A stretch of DNA of 64,000 nucleotides, from the NCBI RefSeq assembly GCF_001975825.1, contig NZ_MTKN01000004.1, positions 62,001-126,000 on the forward strand. The letters are read 5' to 3'. The notes beneath the pieces were generated by a model. It was not told where the DNA came from. It was given only the letters and a program-made list of their open reading frames with translations, and made no database searches. The stretch's first letter is position 1, and each line of letters begins with the position of its first letter. The translations under genes were made by a program, and so were the position numbers. The DNA comes from [Flexibacter] sp. ATCC 35208. Lineage in GTDB: Bacteria; Bacteroidota; Bacteroidia; Chitinophagales; Chitinophagaceae. Positions 8,495-18,080 of this stretch are shown piece after piece.

Positions 8495-11056
8495 TTACTT
8501 TATCAATCCTTGTTTTTCTGCAGCTAACTGCGCGTTGATCTTCGTTACCATATCATCATAGTGTAACTTAGTCAGCTTGTCCAGTCCCGCATTTGCCGCT
8601 TGTTTTTTACACAAAGCTAATACGGTCATCAGGTTGTCTTTCACCATTGCTCTTTCATCTGATTTCTCAAAGTTGAAACCAAACGGCATGACCTGATCGC
8701 TGATATTACCTTCGCCCTGGTTTGCAAATACCTGCTGCATCAATCTGGCTACATATCCTTTTTGCAAAGCACGGCGGTACATATCTACATTCTTACCTGC
8801 ATAAGCCTCTGTAAAGATGCCTTTGTTCAGGTCACCTAACATTTCTGTCAGTGTATATACTTTTACATGCTTCTGTGCTGCATACACCTGCTCAGACCAT
8901 AAGAGACGGCTGAAACGTGCACGGCCCAGTATAGCGTTCAGCATATCGCGCTGTGCATCGTTAATCTCAGTAGCAAAGTTCATTGTGGTTCTGTTCAGCA
9001 GCTCACTGTTCAACCAGGTTGGCGTTTCAAACAATTGCTTGTTGATAAATGCCATTGCTGCTTTCTGCTTTTCATATGGAGCTGGCTCTACGTTGCTGTT
9101 GCCTGCATCGCCCACCATATTTTCAGTCACGTATACGCTACCGATGTTTGCCACAGCATGACCCATGTACATGAAGAACTGGCTGTACAGGGTTTTGATC
9201 TGCTCCATTGGCTTATCAAAATCTTCCCCTTTCTCACCAGCCCAACTCAGTACACCCGGCATTAATCTTTTCAGATTTTTGATACCATATTCACCCGCTT
9301 TTACTGCATCGTCGCCGAGGTCTTCGTTCTGACAACGGGCATCTGTGAAGTTCACTTCGCTGCCGAAGTACAGGCGGTGGTTAGCAGCAAGGCTATCGCT
9401 CACCATTTTGGACAGGGCTGTTTTTTCTTCTTCAGCAGTTTTGTATTCCTTGTGCATATCATATCCCCATTGAATGGCCCAGAAATCGTAGTCATTTATA
9501 CGTGGGAATAAACCGGCTTCACCAATATGATCTTCAGGCTGTGCTACGTAGTTGAAACGTGCATAGTCCATGATAGAAGGTGTATGACCATGTGCTTCCA
9601 CCCATGCTTTGTCGCGCAGTTTCTCAACAGGTACAGTGGAGCTTGAACCGAAGTTGTGCAGCAGACCCAGTGTGTGACCTACTTCATGAGAAGATACGAA
9701 ACGGATGAGCTGACCCATCAGAGAATCTGGCAGTTCATTGTTCAGTGCACGCGGATCAACAGCACCACATTGTGCCATATACCAGCGTTGCAGCAGGCTC
9801 ATTACGTTGTGATACCAGAAGATGTGGCTCTCGATGATCTCACCGCTACGAGGGTCAGATACGCTTGGACCCATTGCATTGGCAATCACAGATGGACGAT
9901 AGATGATAGCAGAGTGAGTGGCATCGTCAATGCTCCAGGTGCTGTCTTCTTCTTTGGTAGGTGCAATGCGTGCATATACAGCATTTTTGAAACCGATCTT
10001 TTCAAAGGCTTTCTGCCAGTCGTTTACACCCTGCATCAGGTAAGGTACCCATTTCTTAGGGGTAGTAGGATCAATGTAGTATACGATTGGTTTAGCTGGT
10101 TCTACCAGTTCACCACGTTTGTATTTCTCTACATCTTCCGGTTTTGGTTCCAGTCTCCAGCGTTTTACATAGATCTTTTCTTTTACTCCCTGTGGATCTG
10201 CATCGAAGTCAATATGACCTACGGCGAAGTAACCTACGCGGCCATCCATCGCTCTTGGTTTCATTGGCTTTTCAGGCAGCAGGACCATAGAAGAGTTCAG
10301 CTCTACGGTATAGGAAGAAGAGGTAGGGTTCAGACCCGCATTGTAAGTCTTTACGGCATGAACCTCTACATTGGAAGCAAATGCACGTACATAATCTACA
10401 AAGCTGCGGTCGTTTGCCTGTGCACCCATGCCAGCTTTGTCTTTGAGCGCTTTTTTCTGGAAGTACAATACTTCGTTGTCGCTGTTTACAAAGTCTGTCG
10501 CATCGAATACAACACCGCTGGAATCAGGGGCGTAAGCAGCGATCGTAAAAGCCATGGCAATTGCCTGTACATTGTTCTTTTGTACGCTGGCGAACATTGA
10601 TTTGGTACTGTCATCACTATATTCTCTGAAAGAGATACGGCGGAGTAATAATTTTTTAGCAGGACCCAGTTCAAACCTGAACACAGTTTCACCAATCTGA
10701 TCGCCTGAATAACCTGAGCTACCATTGCGCATTTCGGCAGATGCTTTTGAAATACGGCTCACGATGAGAATGTCTCTACCCATCATTTTGTTAGGAACCT
10801 CGAAGAAGTACTTTTCATCTTTCTGGTGTACAGTAATAAAACCCTTGCTGGACTTCATATCAGCAGTGATCACATCCTTGTATGGTTTAACAGGTATGCT
10901 GGTGGGTTTCTTGGTTGTGTCAGCAGGTGTGGCGCCTTTCTGTGCGGTGGGCTGTTGTTTCTTCTTGTGTCTAAAGATCTGACCATGAACGGTGGTCACC
11001 GCCATAAGAGAAACTCCTATGGCGATGGCTATCGTTGAACGTTGGCTTTTTAGCAT
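8495..11056 (-). CDS. Secreted met-zincin metalloprotease with DUF5117/DUF5118-type regions
   Basis: 853 residues with an N-terminal signal peptide (cleavage near TTVHGQ, residues 1-25). The metzincin zinc motif HEVGHTLGLLH is complete at residues 457-467 (three His ligands and the general-base Glu). The layout, with a DUF5118-like start (residues ~55-105), a DUF5117-like beta region (~110-300), then the zincin domain and a long helical C-terminus, matches a Bacteroidota family of exported zinc proteases whose substrates are not known to me. It is the last gene of the sigma-FecR-SusC-SusD operon (27 bp after SusD). This suggests the operon takes up peptides or a glycoprotein rather than a plain polysaccharide; that is inference. 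Located in the periplasm or on the cell surface. Confidence 0.88.
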   Translation of the reverse strand: MLKSQRSTIAIAIGVSLMAVTTVHGQIFRHKKKQQPTAQKGATPADTTKKPTSIPVKPYKDVITADMKSSKGFITVHQKDEKYFFEVPNKMMGRDILIVSRISKASAEMRNGSSGYSGDQIGETVFRFELGPAKKLLLRRISFREYSDDSTKSMFASVQKNNVQAIAMAFTIAAYAPDSSGVVFDATDFVNSDNEVLYFQKKALKDKAGMGAQANDRSFVDYVRAFASNVEVHAVKTYNAGLNPTSSSYTVELNSSMVLLPEKPMKPRAMDGRVGYFAVGHIDFDADPQGVKEKIYVKRWRLEPKPEDVEKYKRGELVEPAKPIVYYIDPTTPKKWVPYLMQGVNDWQKAFEKIGFKNAVYARIAPTKEEDSTWSIDDATHSAIIYRPSVIANAMGPSVSDPRSGEIIESHIFWYHNVMSLLQRWYMAQCGAVDPRALNNELPDSLMGQLIRFVSSHEVGHTLGLLHNFGSSSTVPVEKLRDKAWVEAHGHTPSIMDYARFNYVAQPEDHIGEAGLFPRINDYDFWAIQWGYDMHKEYKTAEEEKTALSKMVSDSLAANHRLYFGSEVNFTDARCQNEDLGDDAVKAGEYGIKNLKRLMPGVLSWAGEKGEDFDKPMEQIKTLYSQFFMYMGHAVANIGSVYVTENMVGDAGNSNVEPAPYEKQKAAMAFINKQLFETPTWLNSELLNRTTMNFATEINDAQRDMLNAILGRARFSRLLWSEQVYAAQKHVKVYTLTEMLGDLNKGIFTEAYAGKNVDMYRRALQKGYVARLMQQVFANQGEGNISDQVMPFGFNFEKSDERAMVKDNLMTVLALCKKQAANAGLDKLTKLHYDDMVTKINAQLAAEKQGLIK

Positions 11057-11083
11057 GATTTGTTTGAATTTTGTTATTTATTT

Positions 11084-12463
11084 CTAGTAACCATCATTCT
11101 GAATAAGGTTGGGATTTGCCTGTATCTGTGTAGAAGGAATAGGAAGCAGTGCAGCAGTAGATTTCCAGGAAGATTTCTCAGCACCCAGTACTGCATCAAT
11201 AGTGCCTGTACGTTTCAGATCGTACCAGCGGTTGCCCCACTCGAATGCCATTTCAACCTGGCGTTCGTGGTAGATGGCAGTCAGCAGATCTTCGTCAGTA
11301 CCAGCGTAGCCAGCGAGACCCGCTCTTGATCTTACGATATTCAGATTCGTAATCGCATCTGAGGTATTGCCCAGGTGTGCCTGCGCTTCTGCCAGTACCA
11401 GGTACATATCAGCGAGGCGGAACATTACATATGCCTCCCTGTTAGCTGCATCATATGTCCGGTTCTTGTATTTTGTCGGGTAATTATATGTGGTTCCATA
11501 TAATGTAGTTTGCGTGATCCAGGTGGCCTTACGGAGGTCATTTGCTTCAAATGCATTCACCAGGATAGGATTTACCTGGTAAGCTGGAGCAGAGTAGATA
11601 GAAGATGGCAGTAAGGTATAACCTTCACCCGTCTGAAAGTTAGAAGTGCTCACAATGCTACCGGGCAGGTTCCAGATGACTTCATTGCTGGACTGATAAA
11701 ATACAGTGGATGGCGTGGATGCCATTGCATAAAGACCGGAGGCTAAGATCTGATTTACCATCTGCGCTGCACTATCCCATTGCTGGCGGTATAAGAATAC
11801 CTTGGCAGAAAGTGCCATCGCTGTGTACAGGTTTGGACGGTATTTGGTGCCGGAAGTAGACGGATATTTTGCCTTGAGCAGGGAACGGGCTTCTGCCAGA
11901 TCTGCTAGGATCAGTTTATACACTTCATCTACAGTTACTCTTGGTTGGGTAGCGGTCACGTTATAATCGGTAACGGTGACCAAAGGTACACCACCAAACA
12001 GGTTTACCATCTGGAAGTAATAAAAGGCACGGTCAAATTTCATCTCAGCTACGAGTGCACGTTTAAGTGAGTCACTGATAGCAGAAGTACCGCTAATGCC
12101 AGCTATACAGCTGTTCATCTGGTAAATATTGGTGTATGCTGAATTCCACAAAGTGGATGCAGTTCCATCGTCTGCCAGGTAGGCGTTGTTTACATAAGTA
12201 GAACTATAGGCATATATCAGTTCATCGGCAGCCTGGCCTCCATTGACAGTCACTATAGTAGCGCCAATAGAACCACCGGAAGCATTTGCTTTAAAGTTGG
12301 AATAGACACCAGCTACAGCAGACATGATATCTGCACTGTCGCTAAAAACGGTGCCTTCTGTAATCTGATCAATTGGATGAGCAGGAATATCAACCAGCTT
12401 GTTACAGGACATGGCGAACAGGGCTGCCGCCGCAATTATATATATAGAACGATTCTTCTTCAT
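11084..12463 (-). CDS. RagB/SusD-family lipoprotein
   Basis: 459 residues. The lipoprotein signal ends in the lipobox AMSC (Cys at about residue 20). SusD features: VDIPAHPIDQITEGTVFSD, RAFYYFQMVNLFGGVPLV, YVMFRLADMYLVLAEAQAHLG, and AFEWGNRWYDLKRTG near the end. It is the ligand-binding lid partner of the STN-type SusC immediately upstream (20 bp away). It is one of the shorter SusD proteins. Its sequence differs strongly from the first SusD in the window, which argues for a different substrate. Confidence 0.95.
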   Translation of the reverse strand: MKKNRSIYIIAAAALFAMSCNKLVDIPAHPIDQITEGTVFSDSADIMSAVAGVYSNFKANASGGSIGATIVTVNGGQAADELIYAYSSTYVNNAYLADDGTASTLWNSAYTNIYQMNSCIAGISGTSAISDSLKRALVAEMKFDRAFYYFQMVNLFGGVPLVTVTDYNVTATQPRVTVDEVYKLILADLAEARSLLKAKYPSTSGTKYRPNLYTAMALSAKVFLYRQQWDSAAQMVNQILASGLYAMASTPSTVFYQSSNEVIWNLPGSIVSTSNFQTGEGYTLLPSSIYSAPAYQVNPILVNAFEANDLRKATWITQTTLYGTTYNYPTKYKNRTYDAANREAYVMFRLADMYLVLAEAQAHLGNTSDAITNLNIVRSRAGLAGYAGTDEDLLTAIYHERQVEMAFEWGNRWYDLKRTGTIDAVLGAEKSSWKSTAALLPIPSTQIQANPNLIQNDGY

Positions 12464-12483
12464 GATAGATACATTTTAAACAA

Positions 12484-15400
12484 TTAGAACTCCAGGTTGA
12501 AACCACCAGTTACGATCAGCTGCATAGGCACTGTATAAAGCGTACCAGGCATTTCAGGATCACCAAACTTATAGTTGGTAATAGTGAACAGGTTCTGTGC
12601 AGTGACATTGAATGAACAACCCTGGATACCCATTTTTTTCACAGTAGCTGCTGGCAGTGAATAAGACAGCATGAGGCTTTTCAGACGCAGGTAAGTATTG
12701 TTACTATACACAGCATCAGAACTGGTGAAGTAACTACCGTAACGTTGTGCCAGTTGTCCGTTTCTGGCAGCACCATAATAACCTGTGGTCAGGCGCTGTA
12801 ATTGTGCATGATCACCCGGTTTGGTCCAGAACATATCCTGCATAAATGCAGGCAGATTGATCTGGCCGCCAGGTAACGGAGATGCATAATTAATACCTGC
12901 CAGGTAGTTTTTGGCCATCGCCCTGGAGAATTTGAAGAACAGGCTCAGGTTCCAGTTCTTATAGGAGAAAGTGTTGTTCAGACCACCATAGAAATCAGTC
13001 TGTGCATTGGCAATTGCCTGCATATCTCCACCCTTGGCGATATTGGTAGTAGCTGGTGCAGAAGTAATGGTGCCATTCGCCTTATAATATTGGAATACAC
13101 CGGTTGTGTCGTTCACACCTGCATATTTGAATCCATATATCATGGAAGTAGATTTCCCAACTGCATAGGTAGCTGCATAAGCAGATGTTGCTAAACCAGG
13201 GAAGGAAATCAGTTTATTCCTGTTGCCGGAGATATTGAAAGATGTAGTCCATCTGAAATCTTTTGTGGTGATATTGCGGGTCGTAATGGACAATTCGAGA
13301 CCTGCATCCTGCAGCACAGCATCCATATTTTTCACTACACTGTTGAAACCAGTTTGTGTAGGCAGTGTATAACCTGTAAGCTGGTTACCGGTTCTGCTAC
13401 GGTAATAAGCCAGGTTCAACAGGATCTTATCATCAATAAAGCCGAGGTCCAGTCCCAGGTTAATGGAATGTTTGGAAGCCCAGCTATAATCCGGATTGTA
13501 AAGATTGCTGGCTGTGTAAGGACGGGTACTGTCAAAGGTCTGCGTAGATGTTGTGGACGCTACTTTCCAGTATGGCTGATATTTATAGGGGGCTACACCG
13601 TCGGAACCATTGGTACCATAGTTACCGGAGATCTTTACAAAGCTAAGCACAGGTTTGAATGATTCCATGAATCGTTCTTCGGAGATGATCCAACCGATAC
13701 CAACTGCACCAAAGTTACCAAAACGGCGGCCAGGTCCAAAATTGCTGGAACCATCGCGACGACCGGTCAGGTTGATGATGTACTTTTCCTTATAGACATA
13801 GTTAACACGGCCAAACCCTGCTACATATTTGGAGATATCAGCGCCATCTGATACACTGATACCAGTTGCCGCCATGATGGTTCCTAATAATCCATCGTCT
13901 GTGTAACCAGTACCCAGCTGCTGATTAAAACTGGATGTTACTTTTCTGTAGGTACCGCCTGCCAATATTGTTAGTTCACCATCTCCGATGGTCTTTCTGT
14001 AATCGACCTGTGGCTCCAGGTTGATCGTCTGGTCATTACTCTGGCCAAAGTTGGCACTGGCAGTTGTACCATTACCCGGTTTCACGGCCGCAAGCGGGGT
14101 GGCGCTATATTGTTTGGTCATGTTCATAGCCCAGCCTGCATTTGCAGCAATGTTCAATCCTGGAATTATTTCGTAAGTTAAACGGAGGTAATTATTAAAC
14201 AGGTAGCTGTTGATATTGTATGGCTTTTTTTGCTCCGCCAGCAACTGATCAGAACTTACATCCTGCCCTTTGTATGTCCAAACCAGGTTACCTCTTGCAT
14301 CCAGCATATCCGGATGGTCAGGCACAGTCATCATGGCTTTACCCAGGGTGGTGCTGCCTGAAGAATTATTGGTTTCGTAAGACACATCACTGCCAAAATC
14401 AGCCCTGATCTTGTTATTTGAAGAATGTGTGCTCAATGCACTATGCAGCGTGTAGCGCTTATCTGAAAAATCGCCCGGCATATTATAAGACTGTCTGGTA
14501 TAACCGGCAGACACCATATAGGTGCTATTCGCAGCGCCTCCTGACATGCTCAGGTGTGCATCTGTACTGTTAGCTGTACCACCATAATATTTCTTAACAA
14601 AATCAGTATACATGGTAGTATCATATACAAACAGGTCTTTGAAATAACTCTGATCTGTAGGGAAGGTCGTAATACTATCCATGGTGATTGCCTGATGACG
14701 CATACGCAGATATTGCTTTGTATCCATCATATCCAGTCCGCGGGAAATCTTGCTGGGACCAGTTACCACACTTACATTCACCCTGTTTCTGCCTGGCTTC
14801 CCTTTTTTGGTCGTGATCACCACTACACCATTCGCACCCTGAGAACCATATATAGAAGTAGCATCTGCATCTTTCAGCACACTGATACTTTCGATATCTG
14901 AAGGGTTCACGCCATTCAATGCACTGAAGCCACTGGCGCCACCGCCGGAGTTGAAGCTGTTCAGCAACATCGAGATGTCATTGTTCTGTGTAGGCAATGG
15001 AATTCCATCTACGATGATGAGGGGCTGATCGTATGCAATGGCTGTCGCAGAGCTGGACAGTGTATTCTGCCCTCTGGACTGGAACGTTTGTCTTGCACCC
15101 GGAACACCGCTAAATACATTTACTTCCAGACCTGGTACACGACCATTGAGGGCATTGGTAATGTTGGTAGCACCTGAACTTTTGATATCAGCCGAATTCA
15201 GGGTCGCCACATTACCCACGTTAAAACGTCTGGTATTGGTACCGTAAGCGATCACCTGCACTTCATCCAGCGGGTTGTTGGAGCGTAACAGCCTGATCAT
15301 GTAGACTCTTGAACTACCTTCTTTTACAGGTACTTCTTTCGTGACATAACCTGTAAAGGAGACGATCAGGGTTTGTTTGTCATCAACATTTTTGAGAATA

Positions 15401-15903
15401 AACATACCACTACCGTCAGTAATCACCACTTCCTTAGTTCCTTTCACACGGACAGTGGCGCCAATCAGCGGATTTCCCAGGGAATCGGCCACACGGCCAT
15501 GCAGATCTTCCGGCGGCGCTGGCACAGATGTAAAATCAGGTGTGGCCATCTTATCTTTCAGCACTACTGTTTTGTTCACAATAGAAAAGGTAAGCGGCTG
15601 ATTGAGCAATGCCTGCTTTAAAGCTTCCTCAAGCGGCATGGATTTCAGGTCTACGGTCACAGGAATACCTGTGCGGACCATCGCATCATTGTAAAAGAAA
15701 TTGTACCCTGTTTGCTTCTTAAATTCTTTAAATACCAGCTCCAGGGAAGCGTTTCGAACATTCAATGACACATTCTGTGCATAAGTGCTGGCCTTAACCT
15801 GTAAACAAGCGACCAATACAAATACGACTGTGAATTTCATAATCAACAGAAGTTTGGTTGATGACAGACACGGCAATGTTTTGCCGTTTGCATTTAACAG
15901 CAT
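12484..15903 (-). CDS. STN-domain SusC/RagA-family TonB-linked outer membrane protein (signal transducer)
   Basis: 1139 residues. The signal peptide starts at the annotated ATG or at the internal ATG at 15840 (MKFTVVF); a longer N-terminus is common in this group. An STN (secretin/TonB N-terminal) domain follows (NASLELVFKEFKKQTGYNFFYND, residues ~50-110), then a carboxypeptidase-regulatory-like domain (GRVADSLGNPLIGATVRVKGT), the SusC plug (DEVQVIAYGTNTRRFNVGNVA; SISVLKDADATSIYGSQGANGVV) and the barrel ending in GGFNLEF. The STN domain touches the periplasmic end of FecR, so substrate binding can be reported to the sigma factor encoded upstream. It is the centre of the cell-surface-signalling operon. 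Confidence 0.96.
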   Translation of the reverse strand: MLLNANGKTLPCLSSTKLLLIMKFTVVFVLVACLQVKASTYAQNVSLNVRNASLELVFKEFKKQTGYNFFYNDAMVRTGIPVTVDLKSMPLEEALKQALLNQPLTFSIVNKTVVLKDKMATPDFTSVPAPPEDLHGRVADSLGNPLIGATVRVKGTKEVVITDGSGMFILKNVDDKQTLIVSFTGYVTKEVPVKEGSSRVYMIRLLRSNNPLDEVQVIAYGTNTRRFNVGNVATLNSADIKSSGATNITNALNGRVPGLEVNVFSGVPGARQTFQSRGQNTLSSSATAIAYDQPLIIVDGIPLPTQNNDISMLLNSFNSGGGASGFSALNGVNPSDIESISVLKDADATSIYGSQGANGVVVITTKKGKPGRNRVNVSVVTGPSKISRGLDMMDTKQYLRMRHQAITMDSITTFPTDQSYFKDLFVYDTTMYTDFVKKYYGGTANSTDAHLSMSGGAANSTYMVSAGYTRQSYNMPGDFSDKRYTLHSALSTHSSNNKIRADFGSDVSYETNNSSGSTTLGKAMMTVPDHPDMLDARGNLVWTYKGQDVSSDQLLAEQKKPYNINSYLFNNYLRLTYEIIPGLNIAANAGWAMNMTKQYSATPLAAVKPGNGTTASANFGQSNDQTINLEPQVDYRKTIGDGELTILAGGTYRKVTSSFNQQLGTGYTDDGLLGTIMAATGISVSDGADISKYVAGFGRVNYVYKEKYIINLTGRRDGSSNFGPGRRFGNFGAVGIGWIISEERFMESFKPVLSFVKISGNYGTNGSDGVAPYKYQPYWKVASTTSTQTFDSTRPYTASNLYNPDYSWASKHSINLGLDLGFIDDKILLNLAYYRSRTGNQLTGYTLPTQTGFNSVVKNMDAVLQDAGLELSITTRNITTKDFRWTTSFNISGNRNKLISFPGLATSAYAATYAVGKSTSMIYGFKYAGVNDTTGVFQYYKANGTITSAPATTNIAKGGDMQAIANAQTDFYGGLNNTFSYKNWNLSLFFKFSRAMAKNYLAGINYASPLPGGQINLPAFMQDMFWTKPGDHAQLQRLTTGYYGAARNGQLAQRYGSYFTSSDAVYSNNTYLRLKSLMLSYSLPAATVKKMGIQGCSFNVTAQNLFTITNYKFGDPEMPGTLYTVPMQLIVTGGFNLEF

Positions 15904-16006
15904 AGATTTGGCTGGATTTGAGTCATCCCGGATGGACTCCGTTCAGACGGTAATAAAATAAGTTAGTCTGGCTTGACTATTTATGATAAGTGACTCAGAT
16001 TTTTCG

Positions 16007-16030
16007 CGCCCCGAACCCCCATTCGGGGCG
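16007..16030. other. Stem-loop between fecR-like gene and susC
   Basis: A perfect 9-bp inverted repeat, CGCCCCGAA (16007-16015) and TTCGGGGCG (16022-16030), sits in the 172-bp gap between the FecR gene and the STN-SusC gene. A short T run follows only on the plus strand, where no gene would use it. On the coding (minus) strand it is a hairpin without a U-tract, so partial termination, pausing or mRNA end protection are more likely than full termination. It may help set different levels for regulator and transporter. Confidence 0.6.
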
Positions 16031-16075
16031 TTTTCGTATCTAGTCACATGATCCTGGTATAGGTGGTGTATGATT

Positions 16076-17254
16076 TTAATTTAGTACAGTAAGCCGTCTG
16101 CCTTCTAACCGGAAGTGGACCCGGCTCATTTGTAAAATTTGTAATAGCTCAGTCAGCGTAGCCGTACGCGGTATCTCACCTGTGAAGGTGTCACCAGGTA
16201 CCTTGCCTGCATACACAACATCTATATCATACCAGCGGGCGGCATCGCGCAGTACCTGTGCGATACTGTTGTTCTGATAAGCGAAAAGCCCTTCTTTCCA
16301 CGCTACTACATCATCAGTAGATGGTGTACTTACATTGATCTTTTGGCCGTCAGCATAGGTAGCCTGTTGTCCGGGTACAATCCGGAGGCCCTGTTGCTGA
16401 TGATCTACCTGTACGCTACCTTGTAATAGCGTTACTCTCGTGTCTGCTTCATCTTCATAAGCTTTGATATTAAAATGTGTACCCAGCACAGTAACAAGAC
16501 TGCTATCTCTTTGGTTGGTTTTAATATTTACTGAAAAAGGAATTTTGTGGTCACCTGCTGCCGCTACTTCAAAGTAGGCCTCCCCTGATACAGTCACTTT
16601 CCTTTCGCGGCCTGAAAAGGCTACAGGGTAGGTGAGGGAAGTACCTGCATTGAGCCATACCCGGCTTCCATCAGATAACGTGATCGAAGTCACCTGACTT
16701 CCTTTTGGATTCGTAAGCGTATTGAGTAAAATTTCGTCGTGTTGTCCCTGTGGTTGGTAAACAATCTCTCCGTTGGCAAGTCTGACTACTTTGGTTTGAC
16801 CCTGCATGACCAGTTGATGAGCGGAGATACTGTCTGCCGGCACCTGTTGTCCATTAGATAATGTGATGGTGGCCTTGTGTGTGACAGGGGCTTTAATATC
16901 TGATACGCTGGCAATTGGTTCCTTTGTGGCGGAAGGAGTGCCTGTAAATTTGTAAATGCTGATTCCAATTAATAGCGCAGCTGCGGCTGCTACAGCCGCA
17001 GCGCGCCATTTTTGGATAAATAGAACTCTAATTGGCTGTTTCCGTTGTAAAATGTTGTCAAGAATGACTCTTGAGGAATAGTCGGATAGGTTATGAACTG
17101 GCTGGTTATATTGTAGCCACGCAGCTTCCAGTACAGCTTTTAGCTGCGGATCGTCCACGCTTTCGATGAGCGTGAATAGCTCTTTTTTCTCCTGCCAGGT
17201 GCAGGTGTTGGATGTTAATTTCTCCAATAATGCTGTGATCCTGTCTATCGACAT
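16076..17254 (-). CDS. FecR-family anti-sigma factor
   Basis: 392 residues. The cytoplasmic N-terminal part (~1-85) would bind the sigma factor; one membrane segment is seen at about 85-105 (WRAAAVAAAAALLIGISIY). The periplasmic FecR domain contains GSQVTSITLSDGSRVWLNAGTSLTYPV and GEAYFEVA, and the C-terminus (WKEGLFAYQNNSIAQVLRDAARWYDIDVVY ... LLQILQ) is DUF4974, which resembles an STN fold and receives the signal from the SusC STN domain. It lies 124 bp after the sigma gene and 172 bp before SusC. The set sigma-FecR-SusC-SusD is a standard cell-surface-signalling module of Bacteroidota. Confidence 0.95.
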   Translation of the reverse strand: MSIDRITALLEKLTSNTCTWQEKKELFTLIESVDDPQLKAVLEAAWLQYNQPVHNLSDYSSRVILDNILQRKQPIRVLFIQKWRAAAVAAAAALLIGISIYKFTGTPSATKEPIASVSDIKAPVTHKATITLSNGQQVPADSISAHQLVMQGQTKVVRLANGEIVYQPQGQHDEILLNTLTNPKGSQVTSITLSDGSRVWLNAGTSLTYPVAFSGRERKVTVSGEAYFEVAAAGDHKIPFSVNIKTNQRDSSLVTVLGTHFNIKAYEDEADTRVTLLQGSVQVDHQQQGLRIVPGQQATYADGQKINVSTPSTDDVVAWKEGLFAYQNNSIAQVLRDAARWYDIDVVYAGKVPGDTFTGEIPRTATLTELLQILQMSRVHFRLEGRRLTVLN

Positions 17255-17378
17255 GTGGCTGATTTTCTTAAAAAATGTTTGTCCCTTACGTATAAGACAA
17301 ACAACTGAAACTTTCGGTCTAGTCGATCCGAAAAAAAATTTAAAATATTTTTAAAGAGGGAGTTCTAAGGAACAATGT

Positions 17379-17969
17379 TTATTTCATCTTCTCTGCTAAT
17401 ATGATGTACAGATAAATAATGCTGATAATATGTGAAGACTCCAGGTACGTTCTGATCTTTTTGAGCGCCTGCACCATATGATTGCGGACCGTGGCGGCAG
17501 AGATGCCCATTTCAGCCGCAATTTCTTCATACTTGAGTCCGTGTTCACGGCTGAGCATAAACACCTTATATTGCTGTTGCGGCAGGGTTGCCAGCGCTTT
17601 GGCCAGTACTTCCTGCACTTCTTTCTCCGACATGGCCTGTGCGGTGCCGTTTTCATCGATGGTATACAATTGTAGCTCATCGAGGATCCTGATTTCCCGG
17701 CTTTGCCTGCGCATCAGGTTAATAGCCTGATTGGCAGCCATGCGGAACAAATAGGCGTTGAAATTATCGATTTCACCCAGCTGAGCACGGCGTGTCCATA
17801 GCTTCATAAAGACGTCCTGTAGTACGTCTTCTGCCGCTGTAGGGGAGTTGCCAAGGTGTAGGAGGAATGAATATAGTTTATCCTTGTACTTATGGAAAAG
17901 CGCCTCGAAGGCTACTTCATCATTGCCTGCCAGCTTATTCACTAGTGCTATGTCATCCGGGTGGTGCAT
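17379..17969 (-). CDS. ECF-type RNA polymerase sigma-70 factor
   Basis: 196 residues. Region 2 is clear (FEALFHKYKDKLYSFLLHL ... AAEDVLQDVFMKLWTRR, then NFNAYLFRMAANQAINLMRRQ). Region 4 has a helix-turn-helix (LPQQQYKVFMLSREHG, LKYEEIAAEMGISAATVRNHMVQALKKIR). There are no extra domains. It is the first gene of the minus-strand operon ending with the metalloprotease and would be held by the FecR protein encoded next. It probably drives the downstream susCD-protease genes. The C-terminal tail (YLESSHIISIIYLYIILAEKMK) is unusually hydrophobic for a soluble sigma factor. Confidence 0.95.
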   Translation of the reverse strand: MHHPDDIALVNKLAGNDEVAFEALFHKYKDKLYSFLLHLGNSPTAAEDVLQDVFMKLWTRRAQLGEIDNFNAYLFRMAANQAINLMRRQSREIRILDELQLYTIDENGTAQAMSEKEVQEVLAKALATLPQQQYKVFMLSREHGLKYEEIAAEMGISAATVRNHMVQALKKIRTYLESSHIISIIYLYIILAEKMK

Positions 17970-18080
17970 CGACGATAAAATTACATAAAAGACGCTATTT
18001 ATTTCCGGTAACGATTGCGTAAATAAACCTTCGGTAAATAAGCGGATTTTTATAGCTTCCGCCTGCTATAAATTCCTGTT

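Noticed and set aside
9656..10600. 314-codon open frame antisense to the metalloprotease gene
   Set aside because: It is rich in Cys/His/Tyr/Ile of no known family, lacks promoter and start signals, and covers a gene with clear family motifs.
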